In this document: positions 18,507 to 27,033 of the stretch, one piece after another
How the letters are laid out: the number at the start of each line of letters is the position of its first letter
Position numbering within the stretch: position 1 is the stretch's first letter
Origin: Segniliparus rotundus DSM 44985
GTDB lineage: Bacteria > Actinomycetota > Actinomycetes > Mycobacteriales > Mycobacteriaceae
Assembly: GCF_000092825.1 (NCBI RefSeq)
Contig: NC_014168.1
Span: 2,533,946 to 2,597,945, forward strand
Length of the DNA stretch: 64,000 bases
Reading direction: 5' to 3'
Translations under genes and position numbers: made by a program
The notes under the pieces: generated by a model
Database searches by the model: none
What the model was told of the DNA's origin: nothing
The model's input: only the letters and a program-made list of their open reading frames with translations

Positions 18507-19970
18507 CTAGGCTCTCGCCTTTTCAGAGGCGCCGATCACCGGAGGGGTGACGACACGTCCATCGGCAAACTGATCAGGAATTTGATATTGACGATCTTGT
18601 TCTTCGTCAAGTTCTTCCTGAGTTTGTTTCCGCGCGGCGGCTTGAGCGACGCCTTGCACGCCGCCGCCCATACCGCTGCCAGAACCGCCGCCGCTGAGGC
18701 TGCTGCCAGCAGCTGCCTGAGTGGAAAGAGCTCCACGCGTTGAACCAGCGTCCAATTTCATGCCAGTCATGGCAGGAGCGCCGAGGCCGAGGGAGGGGGC
18801 GGAACCGCCCCAACCCGAAGGAACTCGGATGCCCGACGCGGACCCAGAGCCCATCGGAGAGGTCATCGCCCCACCGAAACCGCTGGAGTAACCGCTCGCG
18901 TATTGACCGGTCAACGCAGGGTTCGCAAAACTCGAAGCAGCGTGGCCGCCGCCGTGCTGGCTGGCCATTTGCATGATTTGCTGACCGATCTGCTGGCCCT
19001 GCTGCACGCCCTGCTGCACGACCTGGCCGCCTTGCTGGACGGCCTGCTGGCCCATTTGCTGCATCTGCTGAACACCCTGCATCACGCCTTGGCCCACCTG
19101 TTGGCCGATCTGCATGACCTGCTGGCCCATGTTCATCCCGTCGTGGCCTTTGGCTTCGGCCTTCTTCTCCTGCGAATGCGCGAGATCCTGGTGAATCCGC
19201 TCACTGAGGCCCGCGTGCTCGTTGCCCTGCGCCATGTTGAGCAAACCCATTGCGTCAGCCGCGAAAGGGGTTATCATCCGCACCGGAGTCATGGCCAATT
19301 CCGCCGCTGCTTGAGCGGTCGCCTCCGCCAGAATCGCATCGACCACGGCCTGCGACGCGACACCAGCCGCAGCTCGCGCCATCGTTTCAGCCATCGAGGC
19401 GGCGAACATCGCTTCGCTCTGGAATCCGATGGAGGTGATGAGCGGCGACGGGGTGAAGTCGAACTGCACCGAAGTGCCCTGGGTGGCGGCGTCGTACGCG
19501 GAAAACCCCGACATGGTCTGGAATGTGCAGCGCTCCATCTCCTCCTCGCACGCGGCGACCAACCCGGAGAGCATGCCCCAAGCGGCCGCGTTCGCAGCGT
19601 AAGAGTTCAAAAGGGCCGTGCGGGTCGCGACGATTTCTTCGAGCTGCGGGATGTCGCCATCGCCAGTCTCGTAGTTCACCGCCTGCGTCCCGGCCATCAG
19701 GCCGTTCGCCGCGCACTCCATACCCGCTGTGGCCATCCACAACGCGTAGGGCATGGACTTGGTGACCGCCGCCATTGCCGCAGTTCCTTGCCAAGCCGAT
19801 TCGAGGAAGGACAGCACGGAAATGAACTCTGCGCTCATTTCTTCGAGCTGCTCGCCCATTTGGACCCAAGCCATGCTTGCGGTCGTCATAGGGACACTTT
19901 TCGCATAGTTGCCGTCGAACAACGCGCGGAGCCATTCTGGCAGAAGGCCGGTTGCATCCATAAGAGCCAT
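18507..19970 (-). CDS. PPE-family ESX substrate
   Basis: 487 residues; ATG at 19970 with GGAGG eight bases upstream. The first ~180 residues match the PPE helical domain: LLPEWLRALFDGN in place of the PPE motif, a WxG-like SAWQGTAA, then WMATAGMECAANGLMAGTQA, VATRTALLNSYAANAAAWG and FSAYDAATQG. The Pro-Pro-Glu triplet itself is reduced to LPE. Residues ~270-340 are a Gln/Met/Val repeat (MQIGQQVGQGVMQG..., VQQGVQQGQQIGQQ), and the rest is Gly/Ser-rich. It pairs with the PE gene 45 bases upstream. No EspG chaperone gene is in the window. Confidence 0.88.
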   Translation of the reverse strand: MALMDATGLLPEWLRALFDGNYAKSVPMTTASMAWVQMGEQLEEMSAEFISVLSFLESAWQGTAAMAAVTKSMPYALWMATAGMECAANGLMAGTQAVNYETGDGDIPQLEEIVATRTALLNSYAANAAAWGMLSGLVAACEEEMERCTFQTMSGFSAYDAATQGTSVQFDFTPSPLITSIGFQSEAMFAASMAETMARAAAGVASQAVVDAILAEATAQAAAELAMTPVRMITPFAADAMGLLNMAQGNEHAGLSERIHQDLAHSQEKKAEAKGHDGMNMGQQVMQIGQQVGQGVMQGVQQMQQMGQQAVQQGGQVVQQGVQQGQQIGQQIMQMASQHGGGHAASSFANPALTGQYASGYSSGFGGAMTSPMGSGSASGIRVPSGWGGSAPSLGLGAPAMTGMKLDAGSTRGALSTQAAAGSSLSGGGSGSGMGGGVQGVAQAAARKQTQEELDEEQDRQYQIPDQFADGRVVTPPVIGASEKARA

Positions 19971-20015
19971 TTACGTCACCTCCTCACTTCTTGATATCCG
20001 TTTCTCCCATGCAGC

Positions 20016-20315
20016 TCAAACGCCGAAGACAGCAGCGTTGCCAGCGTCCTGCGCAGTGTATTCCATGGCGTGCTCGTTCAGGGCGATGATGAGCCGCTGA
20101 AGCTCGAGGATGGACTGCTCGGCCATCATCAGGAAGTTGTCCGAGTTGAACATGTGCTGCGCGGACGCGAAGACGGAGACGTCCTCGTAGCCAGCGGGAG
20201 GGATCATCTGGAGAGCAGGCGACGCTGCCGCGACCATTGCCTGGAGTTTCATGCTAAGGCCTTCAAGAGTGGCGGCAGCTGCGGAGATTGCCTCGGGTTC
20301 GACGTTCACGAACAT
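20016..20315 (-). CDS. PE-family ESX substrate
   Basis: 99 residues, essentially a bare PE domain. It begins MFVNVEPEAISAAAATLEGL, with the PE pair at residues 6-7, and folds as two helices. The C-terminal helix ends HAMEYTAQDAG, containing the Y-x-x-x-D export signal. ATG at 20315 has AAAGG about nine bases upstream; a longer in-frame start at 20372 would mask the PE motif and is rejected. The PE-PPE order and spacing mirror ESX-1 (PE35-PPE68-esxB-esxA). Confidence 0.9.
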   Translation of the reverse strand: MFVNVEPEAISAAAATLEGLSMKLQAMVAAASPALQMIPPAGYEDVSVFASAQHMFNSDNFLMMAEQSILELQRLIIALNEHAMEYTAQDAGNAAVFGV

Positions 20316-20764
20316 AAGTTGGTGCCTTTCAATGGTTGCGGCAGTCTGAGCCTCCACGGGCGCAGAAAGCATATTTAGCTATCACTTTCGCGGTGACACC
20401 ATTGTCGCTCGCGCTGTGTTCAACTGTCAGTGCGGATCCGGCTGCCGCGATCTGTCGCTTGAGCCGGATCGGGTCTCGTTGCTCACGAGCGTCCCTGTCG
20501 GTCGTCGCCCTTCGGCTGGCCCTCTGACCTTGCCCTCTTGGCGTTCTCCTTCAGTTAGACGCACGCCGGGCTTCGTTGGTTCCCTATCATCCAAAAAAAA
20601 TTTAGAAATATTTTTGAACCCCGTGAACCGCTTGCCTCGCCCTAGTCTGAACTGGCAGAATGCTCACCAGCGAGCACCCCACGAACTGTGTAGTTATCCT
20701 TGGACGGGGGAAACCCCCGGCCTCAAGGTTCATAGTAACACTTTCTGCCCACCGCGCGCCGGGT
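20316..20764. other. Intergenic region upstream of PE
   Basis: About 450 bases without a believable gene. It contains a strongly A+T-rich island at about 20591-20616 (eight A residues, then AATTTAGAAATATTTTT). It also has a hairpin CGGGGG (20706-20711) / CCCCCG (20715-20720) flanked by CCTTG/CAAGG, just past the Esp-like gene's stop. The hairpin lacks a U-tract. The region probably holds the end of the upstream transcript and the promoter for PE-PPE. Confidence 0.4.
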
Positions 20765-22309
20765 TTAACCGTGGACAGCTTCCCCGTCGCCCTCATGCGG
20801 AGCTCCGAGGACCGACGGGGAGACTTGCGGTATGTCGCCGATCTGGTTCTGCCCCATGACAGAGCCCTTGAGGTAGTCCGGCACCTTGGAGCCGCCCTTG
20901 CTCTCGCCCCCGCCTTGATGGGCGGGCATCATGCCCATGCCGCCGCCGGAACCGCCCATGCCAGCGGGACGCGTGCTGAGCGAAGGCCCGCCGGAGCTGC
21001 TCGAACCGCCGCCGACACCGCCCAGAGCGCTGCCGGAACTGGTTGCTCCGCCGCTGTTGGCGCTGCCTGGGGCGGCCGAAAGCGTCCGCTCGTGACCTCC
21101 TGCGCCACCGCCGCCAAGTCCTGCCCCGCCACCGCCGAGCCCGCCGATGTTCGCGGTCGAGTCGATGGCGCCTTCCAGTTTGCCGCCGTCTTTGAGCGCG
21201 TCGCCGAGCTCTGCTCCTGCGGGACCGCCCGCGCCGCCCTTTCCGGCCATTTGCGCGAATCCCTGCATCATCTGCATGCCTTGCTGCATCATCTGCTGTG
21301 GCATTTGGCCAAGGCCCTGCAGCATTTGCGGCGCCTGCTGAAGCATTTGCATCGGCATTTGCATCATGCTTTGCAGCGGACCCAGGAGTTTGCTGATGTC
21401 CGGCGGCTCCTTTGGCATGGCTTTTTCGGAGGCTTTTGCAGCAAGCGAAGTCATATCGCTGGTATGCTTCGCCAAGTTGGCGGTACCTTCGCCCGTCGCA
21501 TCGGTCACCTTCCCCACGCCATGCACCATTTGCGCCGGGTTCATGTTCTGCGCGCCTTCTTGCGCCTGCTTGTTGCCCTCCTGGCCCTTTTGCATCGCCT
21601 CTTGCTGCTTTTTGATCGCCTCTTCAGAACTCTGCGCCGCCTCGCCTGCGGTCTGGCTGAGTTCAGCGACGTCCTGACCGTTCGACTGAGCGGTTTCGGA
21701 CAGCTTCCCCATGTGGCCCATCGCCGAGTCGGCGGCGGAACCCTGCCATCCCTGCCCGGTCTGGCCCATGAGCGACTGCATCTGCTGCGGGAGCTGCTGC
21801 ATCATCTGCTGCATGGGCTGCATCATCTGCTGCATGGGCTGCATCATCTGCTGCGGGGCCTGGCCGAACATCTGCCCGATCTGCATCAATGGCTGGAGCA
21901 GTCCCATCGGGTCGAAATTCGACGCGGGAGGAGCGCCGACCGCGTTGTTGATGTCCGAGACCGGAGCGTCGGCTTCTTTCTTTTCGTCCTTCTCATCACC
22001 GGCGCCGGCGCCGTCTCTCGTCCGGTCGCCGTGCAGACCGCTCATGACGTCGCCGACCTTCTCGGCCGAGCTCGAGGCATTGGCCCCGATGTCCGCCGCG
22101 CTGGAAGCGGGGTCGCCAGCGACAGGAACGGCTTCATGGCTTTGCTGCGGCTCTGCGCCGATCACATCGGGCGGCGCGGACAAATGGGCCGGACCGGCAG
22201 CACTGCTGCCGGTGTCATTCCAAGGGCTGTACTCCTCGTCGCCAAGGAGGTCGTCAGGTCCAGACCCGATGACCCCGCCGTCGAAAAAGGAGTGATTCGA
22301 ATTCACCAT
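20765..22309 (-). CDS. Gln/Met-rich ESX-associated secreted protein (EspA/EspE-like)
   Basis: 514 residues, low complexity over long parts. Residues ~1-120 are acidic and Ser/Ala-rich. Residues ~130-180 are dominated by Met-Gln heptads (PMQQMMQPMQQMMQ), leading to TGQGWQGSAADSAMG, a possible WxG-type turn (W-Q-G), followed by helices with EEAIKKQQEAMQKGQEGNK. A second Met/Gln block is near 310-350, and a Gly-rich tail ends GGESKGGSKVPDYLKG, similar in style to tails of mycobacterial Esp proteins. No signal peptide. It lies 12 bases after an EspC-like gene, as espA and espC are paired in M. tuberculosis. The assignment rests on layout and composition. Confidence 0.6.
   Translation of the reverse strand: MVNSNHSFFDGGVIGSGPDDLLGDEEYSPWNDTGSSAAGPAHLSAPPDVIGAEPQQSHEAVPVAGDPASSAADIGANASSSAEKVGDVMSGLHGDRTRDGAGAGDEKDEKKEADAPVSDINNAVGAPPASNFDPMGLLQPLMQIGQMFGQAPQQMMQPMQQMMQPMQQMMQQLPQQMQSLMGQTGQGWQGSAADSAMGHMGKLSETAQSNGQDVAELSQTAGEAAQSSEEAIKKQQEAMQKGQEGNKQAQEGAQNMNPAQMVHGVGKVTDATGEGTANLAKHTSDMTSLAAKASEKAMPKEPPDISKLLGPLQSMMQMPMQMLQQAPQMLQGLGQMPQQMMQQGMQMMQGFAQMAGKGGAGGPAGAELGDALKDGGKLEGAIDSTANIGGLGGGGAGLGGGGAGGHERTLSAAPGSANSGGATSSGSALGGVGGGSSSSGGPSLSTRPAGMGGSGGGMGMMPAHQGGGESKGGSKVPDYLKGSVMGQNQIGDIPQVSPSVLGAPHEGDGEAVHG
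21797..21859 (-). repeat. 21-bp tandem repeat inside the Esp-like gene
   Basis: Two exact copies (21797-21817, 21818-21838) and a third that diverges at its end (21839-21859). On the coding strand each unit specifies the heptad PMQQMMQ. Similar but less exact Met/Gln repeats recur near 21240-21370. Confidence 0.75.
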
Positions 22310-22321
22310 GGGTCAAGCGCC

Positions 22322-22633
22322 TCAGATCACGCTGTCGAAGGCGTCCGAACTATCGCCTTCGGTGTCGGAATAGGCTTGCGAGGACGCCTGCACCGCGGCG
22401 CCGTGGGCCTCGAGCGCGGCGACCTGCTCGGCAGCGTTGGCAACGTGATTCGTCAATGCAGCCATGAACGAGGCGGCGAACGGAGCCCCGACCGGGCCGA
22501 GGCCCGCCATCATCGGCGCCTGGAACATGGACGGGTCGAACGCGCTGACCCCGGCGAGCTGCGCGGCCATGGCCTGGGTCTGCACCGCGTGCTGGACCAT
22601 GGTGTCCGCGCTGGAACTCATTTTTCCTGACAT
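22322..22633 (-). CDS. EspC-like ESX secretion target (WXG100-superfamily)
   Basis: 103 residues. The pattern FGPVG-like LGPVGAPFAASFMAALTNHVANAAEQVAALEAHG followed by SQAYSDTEGDS resembles EspC-type proteins (PF10824 as I recall). The Y-x-x-x-E export signal is present in the tail (YSDTE). Starts at ATG 22633 (GGGGG ten bases upstream) or ATG 22621 (AGGA close upstream); both are possible. It immediately precedes the Esp-like gene and probably forms a secreted pair with it. Confidence 0.7.
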   Translation of the reverse strand: MSGKMSSSADTMVQHAVQTQAMAAQLAGVSAFDPSMFQAPMMAGLGPVGAPFAASFMAALTNHVANAAEQVAALEAHGAAVQASSQAYSDTEGDSSDAFDSVI

Positions 22634-22970
22634 TAAGGAATGCCCCCTTCTACTGATAGGCTGTACCCCTGCGTTAACGCTTCGAGAAGATGGGCTGAAC
22701 GCCTTGCTCTTCAGTCAACGCTGACTGTCTTAATTACCTGTCCTTAATTATGACTCGCGCTGGCCTCACGACCCGCTGAGCAACACTGTATACGGTTCGC
22801 TCCTCGCACGCAACCAAATACTCGCAAGCATTTTTGAGCGCCCCGGTTTGAGCCGGTGAAACAGGGGTGACATGCTACGATGCAGCGAGGACGAGCATTG
22901 GAATCCGAAAAACGCCGACCACGAACCGGCGCGACCGCGCCGAGGGGCCGACGAATCAGGGAGGAGCGGC
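22634..22970. other. Divergent intergenic region between the EspC-like and Rv3446c-like genes
   Basis: No gene seen. The only structured feature is a direct repeat CTTAATTA at 22729-22736 and 22743-22750, 14 bases apart, in a GC-rich background. GTATAC occurs at about 22789. Promoters for both directions should be here, but I could not define them. Confidence 0.4.
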
Positions 22971-24872
22971 ATGAACGCATCTCGAGCAAACGCCGCGCGT
23001 GGCGGCGGGACGCCCCCTGGCGACGTGGTCCTCATCGATCTCACCGAGAGCGTCGTGCGGGCGGTGCAGGGCGGCTCAGTGGTCGAATGGCCGACAGCTG
23101 TCGGCTATTTGGACGCGAGCAGCTGCGACCCGAACCAGATCGTCGCGGGCGAGCCGATCGCCCGGTCATTGAGCGCGAATCCGCTCGCCGGGGTGCGGCT
23201 GCTCCCGACCTTGGTCGATGCGCCGCACATCCTGCTGAACAACCGTCCCCACGCGGTCGGCGACTTGCTGACAAGATTGCTGGCTCCGGCGTTGCCCGCC
23301 AAAGTCGTCCATGACGACCCCGAGGTCCTGGTCGGACATCCAAGCGCTTGGGGGAGCCCGCGCACCGAATTCCTGCGGTCATGCGCTGAACGGCTCGGCG
23401 CACGATGCTCCCTGCTCCCCCGCTCGGTCGCCCTCGCCAGATCATTGGCGGAGCCCTCTGGACGGGTTGTCGCCGTTATCGAGGCCCAGGCGAGCTCGGT
23501 GGACATCTCCTTGTTGCAGAACCAGGCCGGAATCTGGACACAGTTGGAGAGTCGCAGACTCTCCGCGCAGATGGGGGTCTCGCTGACCGAGATGGGGATC
23601 GAAGTCGCCGGGGAACTCTCCGACGTCCTTCAAGGAAACACCGGGAAAAGCGATTGCTCCAAAGCTTTGGAGAGCTTGATCACCGACGCCCCGCCCCGGC
23701 TCGCGGAAGCGATTGTCGCGCAGATCCACGAGAACGACCCGGCTTTCGACCGAATCGTCGTGGCGCCTCGCGACGCTGTGCTCCGCGGCCTGGCAACGGC
23801 AGTCTCCGCCCCTACGGCCGGAGAGTCGGCGCAGCAGCCAGCCACGCGCATCGCAGCCGCGCCCGCGATCGCGCCAGCCTCCTTGACGAGACCTCAGACC
23901 CCGCCGTCGGCGCCGGGGGCCAAGCCCGGCGGCCCGCCCCCCTCGCCTTCCGCGCAATCGGGACCTCTGCCGCACCAACCGCTCGCGGTCCCGCCGCGGA
24001 TCACGCAGCCGCAGTACAGCAAGGCCCCGTACATCCCGCCACTGCCCCCTGCGGCAGAACAGCAAAACCCGGAGCCTGGTGGTTTGCCATTGACGAAACC
24101 GCTGCCGCCGAGGGAGCAGGGCTCCTCGACGCCTCACTTGCCAGTCGGCTCCGCGCCGCTTGACTCCGCGTTCTCCGAGCCAGCGCGCGCGCTGCGACCA
24201 GCCGTGTGGATCGGCGCCGCCGCAGGGCTCGTCCTCGTCCTCGTCATTGGCGCAGCCGCTTGGTTCTTCAGCGCCAGCGGATCCGTGCAGCAAGCGCAAA
24301 ACGGCCAAGCGCAGAAGCCCGCAGAGGCGGGCAAGGCCATCACGCCGAGCGCCGCAAGCACACCCATGCCTGCGCGGGGCGGCGCTCAGGACGCAACCGA
24401 GCAGGTGGACGTTCCAGACCCCGGCTCGAACGGCGCGGTCCTGTTGAGCTTTCAGCTGCCCGCAGGTTGGGCGCAAACGAACGCCAGCGCCTGCTCTCCG
24501 CCCAGACAGGGCTCCGCAGAAGGCCGCGCGTTCCGTTCCGCCCCGCTTTTCTTCCACAGCGCAAACGATCCGTGCACGGAGATCGCCGTCAGCTACGAGG
24601 CCGTCGACCCCCAGGCCACGCTGCAATCCGTTGGCGAAAACTTGCAGCCGCAAATAGCCCAGAGCTCCGGCCAGTTCACGAACCTGCAGTTCGGGGTGGC
24701 GCACGGCAAGAATTTTTTCAACTCGTACGACCAACCTGAGCGCAACGCGAGCTGGTTTCTATACGTCGCAGCGCATCACGACAGCAAACTGCTGGTCTCA
24801 ATCGGGTGTCGCAACAATGCGAGGGGCGCAGACTGCGAGACGGCGCTGCAGACGCTCACCGTGCGGCCATGA
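22971..24872 (+). CDS. Type VII secretion-associated membrane protein, Rv3446c family
   Basis: 633 residues from ATG at 22971 (SD GGGAGGAG). Residues ~10-270 look like an actin/Hsp70-fold domain (VVLIDLTESVVRAVQGG; VVAVIEAQASSVDISLL; FDRIVVAPRDAVLRGLA). Residues ~280-400 are Pro-rich. One membrane helix (AVWIGAAAGLVLVLVIGAAAW) lies near 411-431. The outside C-terminal domain (LLSFQLPAGWAQT; NDPCTEIAVSYEAV; ASWFLYVAAHHDSKLLVSIGC) matches the domain defined on Rv3446c of ESX-4. Four cysteines there could form disulfides. It runs against the surrounding ESX genes and converges on the EspI-like gene. Role in the secretion complex is not established. Confidence 0.82.
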   Translation: MNASRANAARGGGTPPGDVVLIDLTESVVRAVQGGSVVEWPTAVGYLDASSCDPNQIVAGEPIARSLSANPLAGVRLLPTLVDAPHILLNNRPHAVGDLLTRLLAPALPAKVVHDDPEVLVGHPSAWGSPRTEFLRSCAERLGARCSLLPRSVALARSLAEPSGRVVAVIEAQASSVDISLLQNQAGIWTQLESRRLSAQMGVSLTEMGIEVAGELSDVLQGNTGKSDCSKALESLITDAPPRLAEAIVAQIHENDPAFDRIVVAPRDAVLRGLATAVSAPTAGESAQQPATRIAAAPAIAPASLTRPQTPPSAPGAKPGGPPPSPSAQSGPLPHQPLAVPPRITQPQYSKAPYIPPLPPAAEQQNPEPGGLPLTKPLPPREQGSSTPHLPVGSAPLDSAFSEPARALRPAVWIGAAAGLVLVLVIGAAAWFFSASGSVQQAQNGQAQKPAEAGKAITPSAASTPMPARGGAQDATEQVDVPDPGSNGAVLLSFQLPAGWAQTNASACSPPRQGSAEGRAFRSAPLFFHSANDPCTEIAVSYEAVDPQATLQSVGENLQPQIAQSSGQFTNLQFGVAHGKNFFNSYDQPERNASWFLYVAAHHDSKLLVSIGCRNNARGADCETALQTLTVRP

Positions 24873-24914
24873 CACGAACACCCTGAGCTCGCCGACGGGG
24901 CGAACCGTGGAAAG

Positions 24915-26570
24915 TCAGTATTGGCTTCTTTGCTGCCGGCTCATCGCCATCGGGAAATCATCAGCGATGAGCGCCGCGAGTTCGACGAAGGATCGGCGAG
25001 TGCTTCGGTGCAGCTGGTCGAGTTCGACTTCGGCCCCCTCGGACAAGTGGTCGTCGAACGGAATGATCTGCACTGCGCGGCAACGAACCAGGAAGTGCTG
25101 GCGAAGCTGATTGAGATCCAGCGTTGGAGAACCCGGTCGTGACGAGCTGACCACCACCACGGTGCGGGCCACGAGCTGGTCATAGCCGTGGTGGAGCAGC
25201 CAGTCCAACGTGGCCCCTGCGCTGCGGGCTCCGTCGAGCGCCGGCGAGGTCACCAGCACAAGCGAATGGGCGAGGTCGAGGACTCCCTTCATCGCCGAGT
25301 GCATGAGGCCGGTGCCGCAGTCGGTCAGAATGACGTTGTAGAAACGCTGGAGAATTTTAATCACGCCGCGGTAGTCCCGCTCGCTGAAGGCCTCAGAGAT
25401 CGCAGGATCGCGCTCGCTGGCCAAAACCTCCAGCCGGCTCGACGATTGCGAAGTGTGCGCGCGAACGTCCGAATACCGATAGATCGAGGTGTCGACGAGC
25501 AAGTCTCGCACTGTCGAGTTGCTCTGGCGAGGAATTCGAGAGCCCAAAGTGCCAAGGTCGGGGTTCGCGTCCACGGCGATGACACGGTCGCCTCGGAGCG
25601 AAGCGAAGGTGGAGCCGAGGCCCACCGTGGTCGTCGTCTTGCCCACTCCGCCCTTCAGGGAAAGGATCGCAATCCGGTAGTCGCCTTGGATCGGCTGGTT
25701 GATGCGATTGACAAGTGTGCGGTATTGCAGGTCATCGCGCGGCCCTTGCCTGCCTAAAGCATCCCGAAGCCGCCGGCCGATGCCAGGGCCCCGGTTGCTC
25801 GGCGAACTCATCAAGTTCAGATTGTCGACAGAAGGCGACATGGGATCGAAGTCGTCGTGCTGCCAGACACCCGTGTTGAACTCCGGCCCGAACCCTCCGC
25901 CTTGTTCGAAGCCCTGGAATTCACCGCCTTGGGGAGCGGCCTGCTGTTCCCAACCGCCTTGCTGCGCGGGGTCGTATCCGTGCTGTTCCCAACCGCCCTG
26001 CTGGGCCGGGTCGTAGCCGTGCTGCTCCCAGCCGCCCTGCTGCGGGTACCCCTGGCCCAAGTCGTGGCCCTGCTGCGGGTAACCCTGCGGATGATAGCCC
26101 TGCTGCGCCGGGTCGTAGCCGTGCTGCTCCCAGCCGCCCTGCTGCGGGTACCCCTGGCCCAAGTCGTGGCCCTGCTGCGGGTAACCCTGCGGATGATAGC
26201 CCTGCTGCGCCGGGTCGTGAGCCGGCTGCGGCTGACCAGGAAACGCATACGGCGAGGGCTGCGGGGCCTGAGCGGGAACCGCGGTCGGGCCTTGTCCCCA
26301 TGCCGCCGGTGCTTGCTGCTCTGGAGACGGCCAAGCCCCTGCCGACGGGGCAGCGGGCCACGCTTGCCCGGCTCCAGGCTGGGGATGCGCCGGCGTCTCC
26401 GCTTGCGCAGGTCCCGGCTGCTCGTGGCCGGGGTCCTGCCACGCCGGTTGTTGCCCGGCCTGCGGCCACGCCGCCTGAGCGGCGTCCGGCCAGGCGGCCT
26501 GCCCATCCTGCGGCCACTGTGAAGCCCCAGGCCATTGCTGGCCGTCCTTGTCTGGCTTGCTCTCAGTCAA
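24915..26570 (-). CDS. EspI-like ESX-associated ParA/MinD-type ATPase
   Basis: 551 residues, TTG start at 26570 (no ATG fits). The first ~260 residues are Gln/Gly/Pro/Tyr-rich low complexity with two exact 34-residue repeats. From about residue 290 a ParA/MinD domain follows: AILSLKGGVGKTTTTVGLGS (deviant Walker A), VIAVDANPDLGTLGSR (switch), VILTDCGTGLMHSAM (Walker B), LVLVTSPALDGARSAGATLDWL. ESX-1 EspI (Rv3876) has the same disordered N-terminus plus ATPase layout and is linked to control of secretion by ATP level. It opens the leftward ESX genes but is separated from them by the convergent Rv3446c-like gene. Confidence 0.85.
   Translation of the reverse strand: MTESKPDKDGQQWPGASQWPQDGQAAWPDAAQAAWPQAGQQPAWQDPGHEQPGPAQAETPAHPQPGAGQAWPAAPSAGAWPSPEQQAPAAWGQGPTAVPAQAPQPSPYAFPGQPQPAHDPAQQGYHPQGYPQQGHDLGQGYPQQGGWEQHGYDPAQQGYHPQGYPQQGHDLGQGYPQQGGWEQHGYDPAQQGGWEQHGYDPAQQGGWEQQAAPQGGEFQGFEQGGGFGPEFNTGVWQHDDFDPMSPSVDNLNLMSSPSNRGPGIGRRLRDALGRQGPRDDLQYRTLVNRINQPIQGDYRIAILSLKGGVGKTTTTVGLGSTFASLRGDRVIAVDANPDLGTLGSRIPRQSNSTVRDLLVDTSIYRYSDVRAHTSQSSSRLEVLASERDPAISEAFSERDYRGVIKILQRFYNVILTDCGTGLMHSAMKGVLDLAHSLVLVTSPALDGARSAGATLDWLLHHGYDQLVARTVVVVSSSRPGSPTLDLNQLRQHFLVRCRAVQIIPFDDHLSEGAEVELDQLHRSTRRSFVELAALIADDFPMAMSRQQRSQY
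26005..26208 (-). repeat. Two exact 102-bp tandem repeats in the EspI-like gene
   Basis: Copies at 26005-26106 and 26107-26208 are identical by eye, followed by the start of a third. Each adds 34 residues in frame (core GYHPQGYPQQGHDLGQGYPQ then QGGWEQHGYDPAQ). Shorter 39-base units (GGWEQHGYDPAQQ) are repeated just downstream in the gene (about 25950-26010). Confidence 0.9.
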
Positions 26571-27033
26571 CTACTCGCCCCCAAACGCTTCTCGACTGCA
26601 GGAGGAAGAACGCTGCTCCGCACGGGCTGGCGCTGCTGGCCAGCGTTGCGCCCCATCGGGCGAATCCGCCTGGAACAGCGAACCAGCCGGATTTCCCGCC
26701 AGTAGCATTCCGTTTCCATTCTTTACTACGTCCTCAGTTTTCCGCCTTCGGAGCGGCGCCCGTTGCGCCCGGCCGAACCAGGCGCGCGAAGGCCGCCGCC
26801 TATACTACCCGCTCCACGGGGGCGGTTGAGACAGGAGCGCAGTTGCGGGAGCAATGACCGGCCGCAAGCGCGTTCCCACGGCAAAAGGGCTCCCCCGATT
26901 CGTGCTCTTCCTCGTCCGATTTGGTGTTATGCTCACGAGAGAAACAACGCTCGCCACAACGACGTGCACTGCAAGCTTGTAGCGCGAAGAGGGATGCAAA
27001 GAGGATCATGAGACAACTGAAAAGGAGGGCACG
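26571..27033. other. Divergent intergenic region between EspI-like and YbaB-like genes
   Basis: About 460 bases with no supported gene. TATACT at 26801-26806 and TATGCT at 26928-26933 could serve as -10 boxes for the rightward gene, but neither has a clear -35 at 16-18 bases. A long leader is possible. Confidence 0.35.

Noticed and set aside
20699..20729. CGGGGG/CCCCCG hairpin after the Esp-like gene as a terminator
   Set aside because: A stable stem but no U-tract in either direction; kept only as a note in the intergenic entry.
26540..26860. Short plus-strand frames upstream of the YbaB-like genes
   Set aside because: They overlap the EspI-like gene start or lack SD and motifs; not supported as genes.
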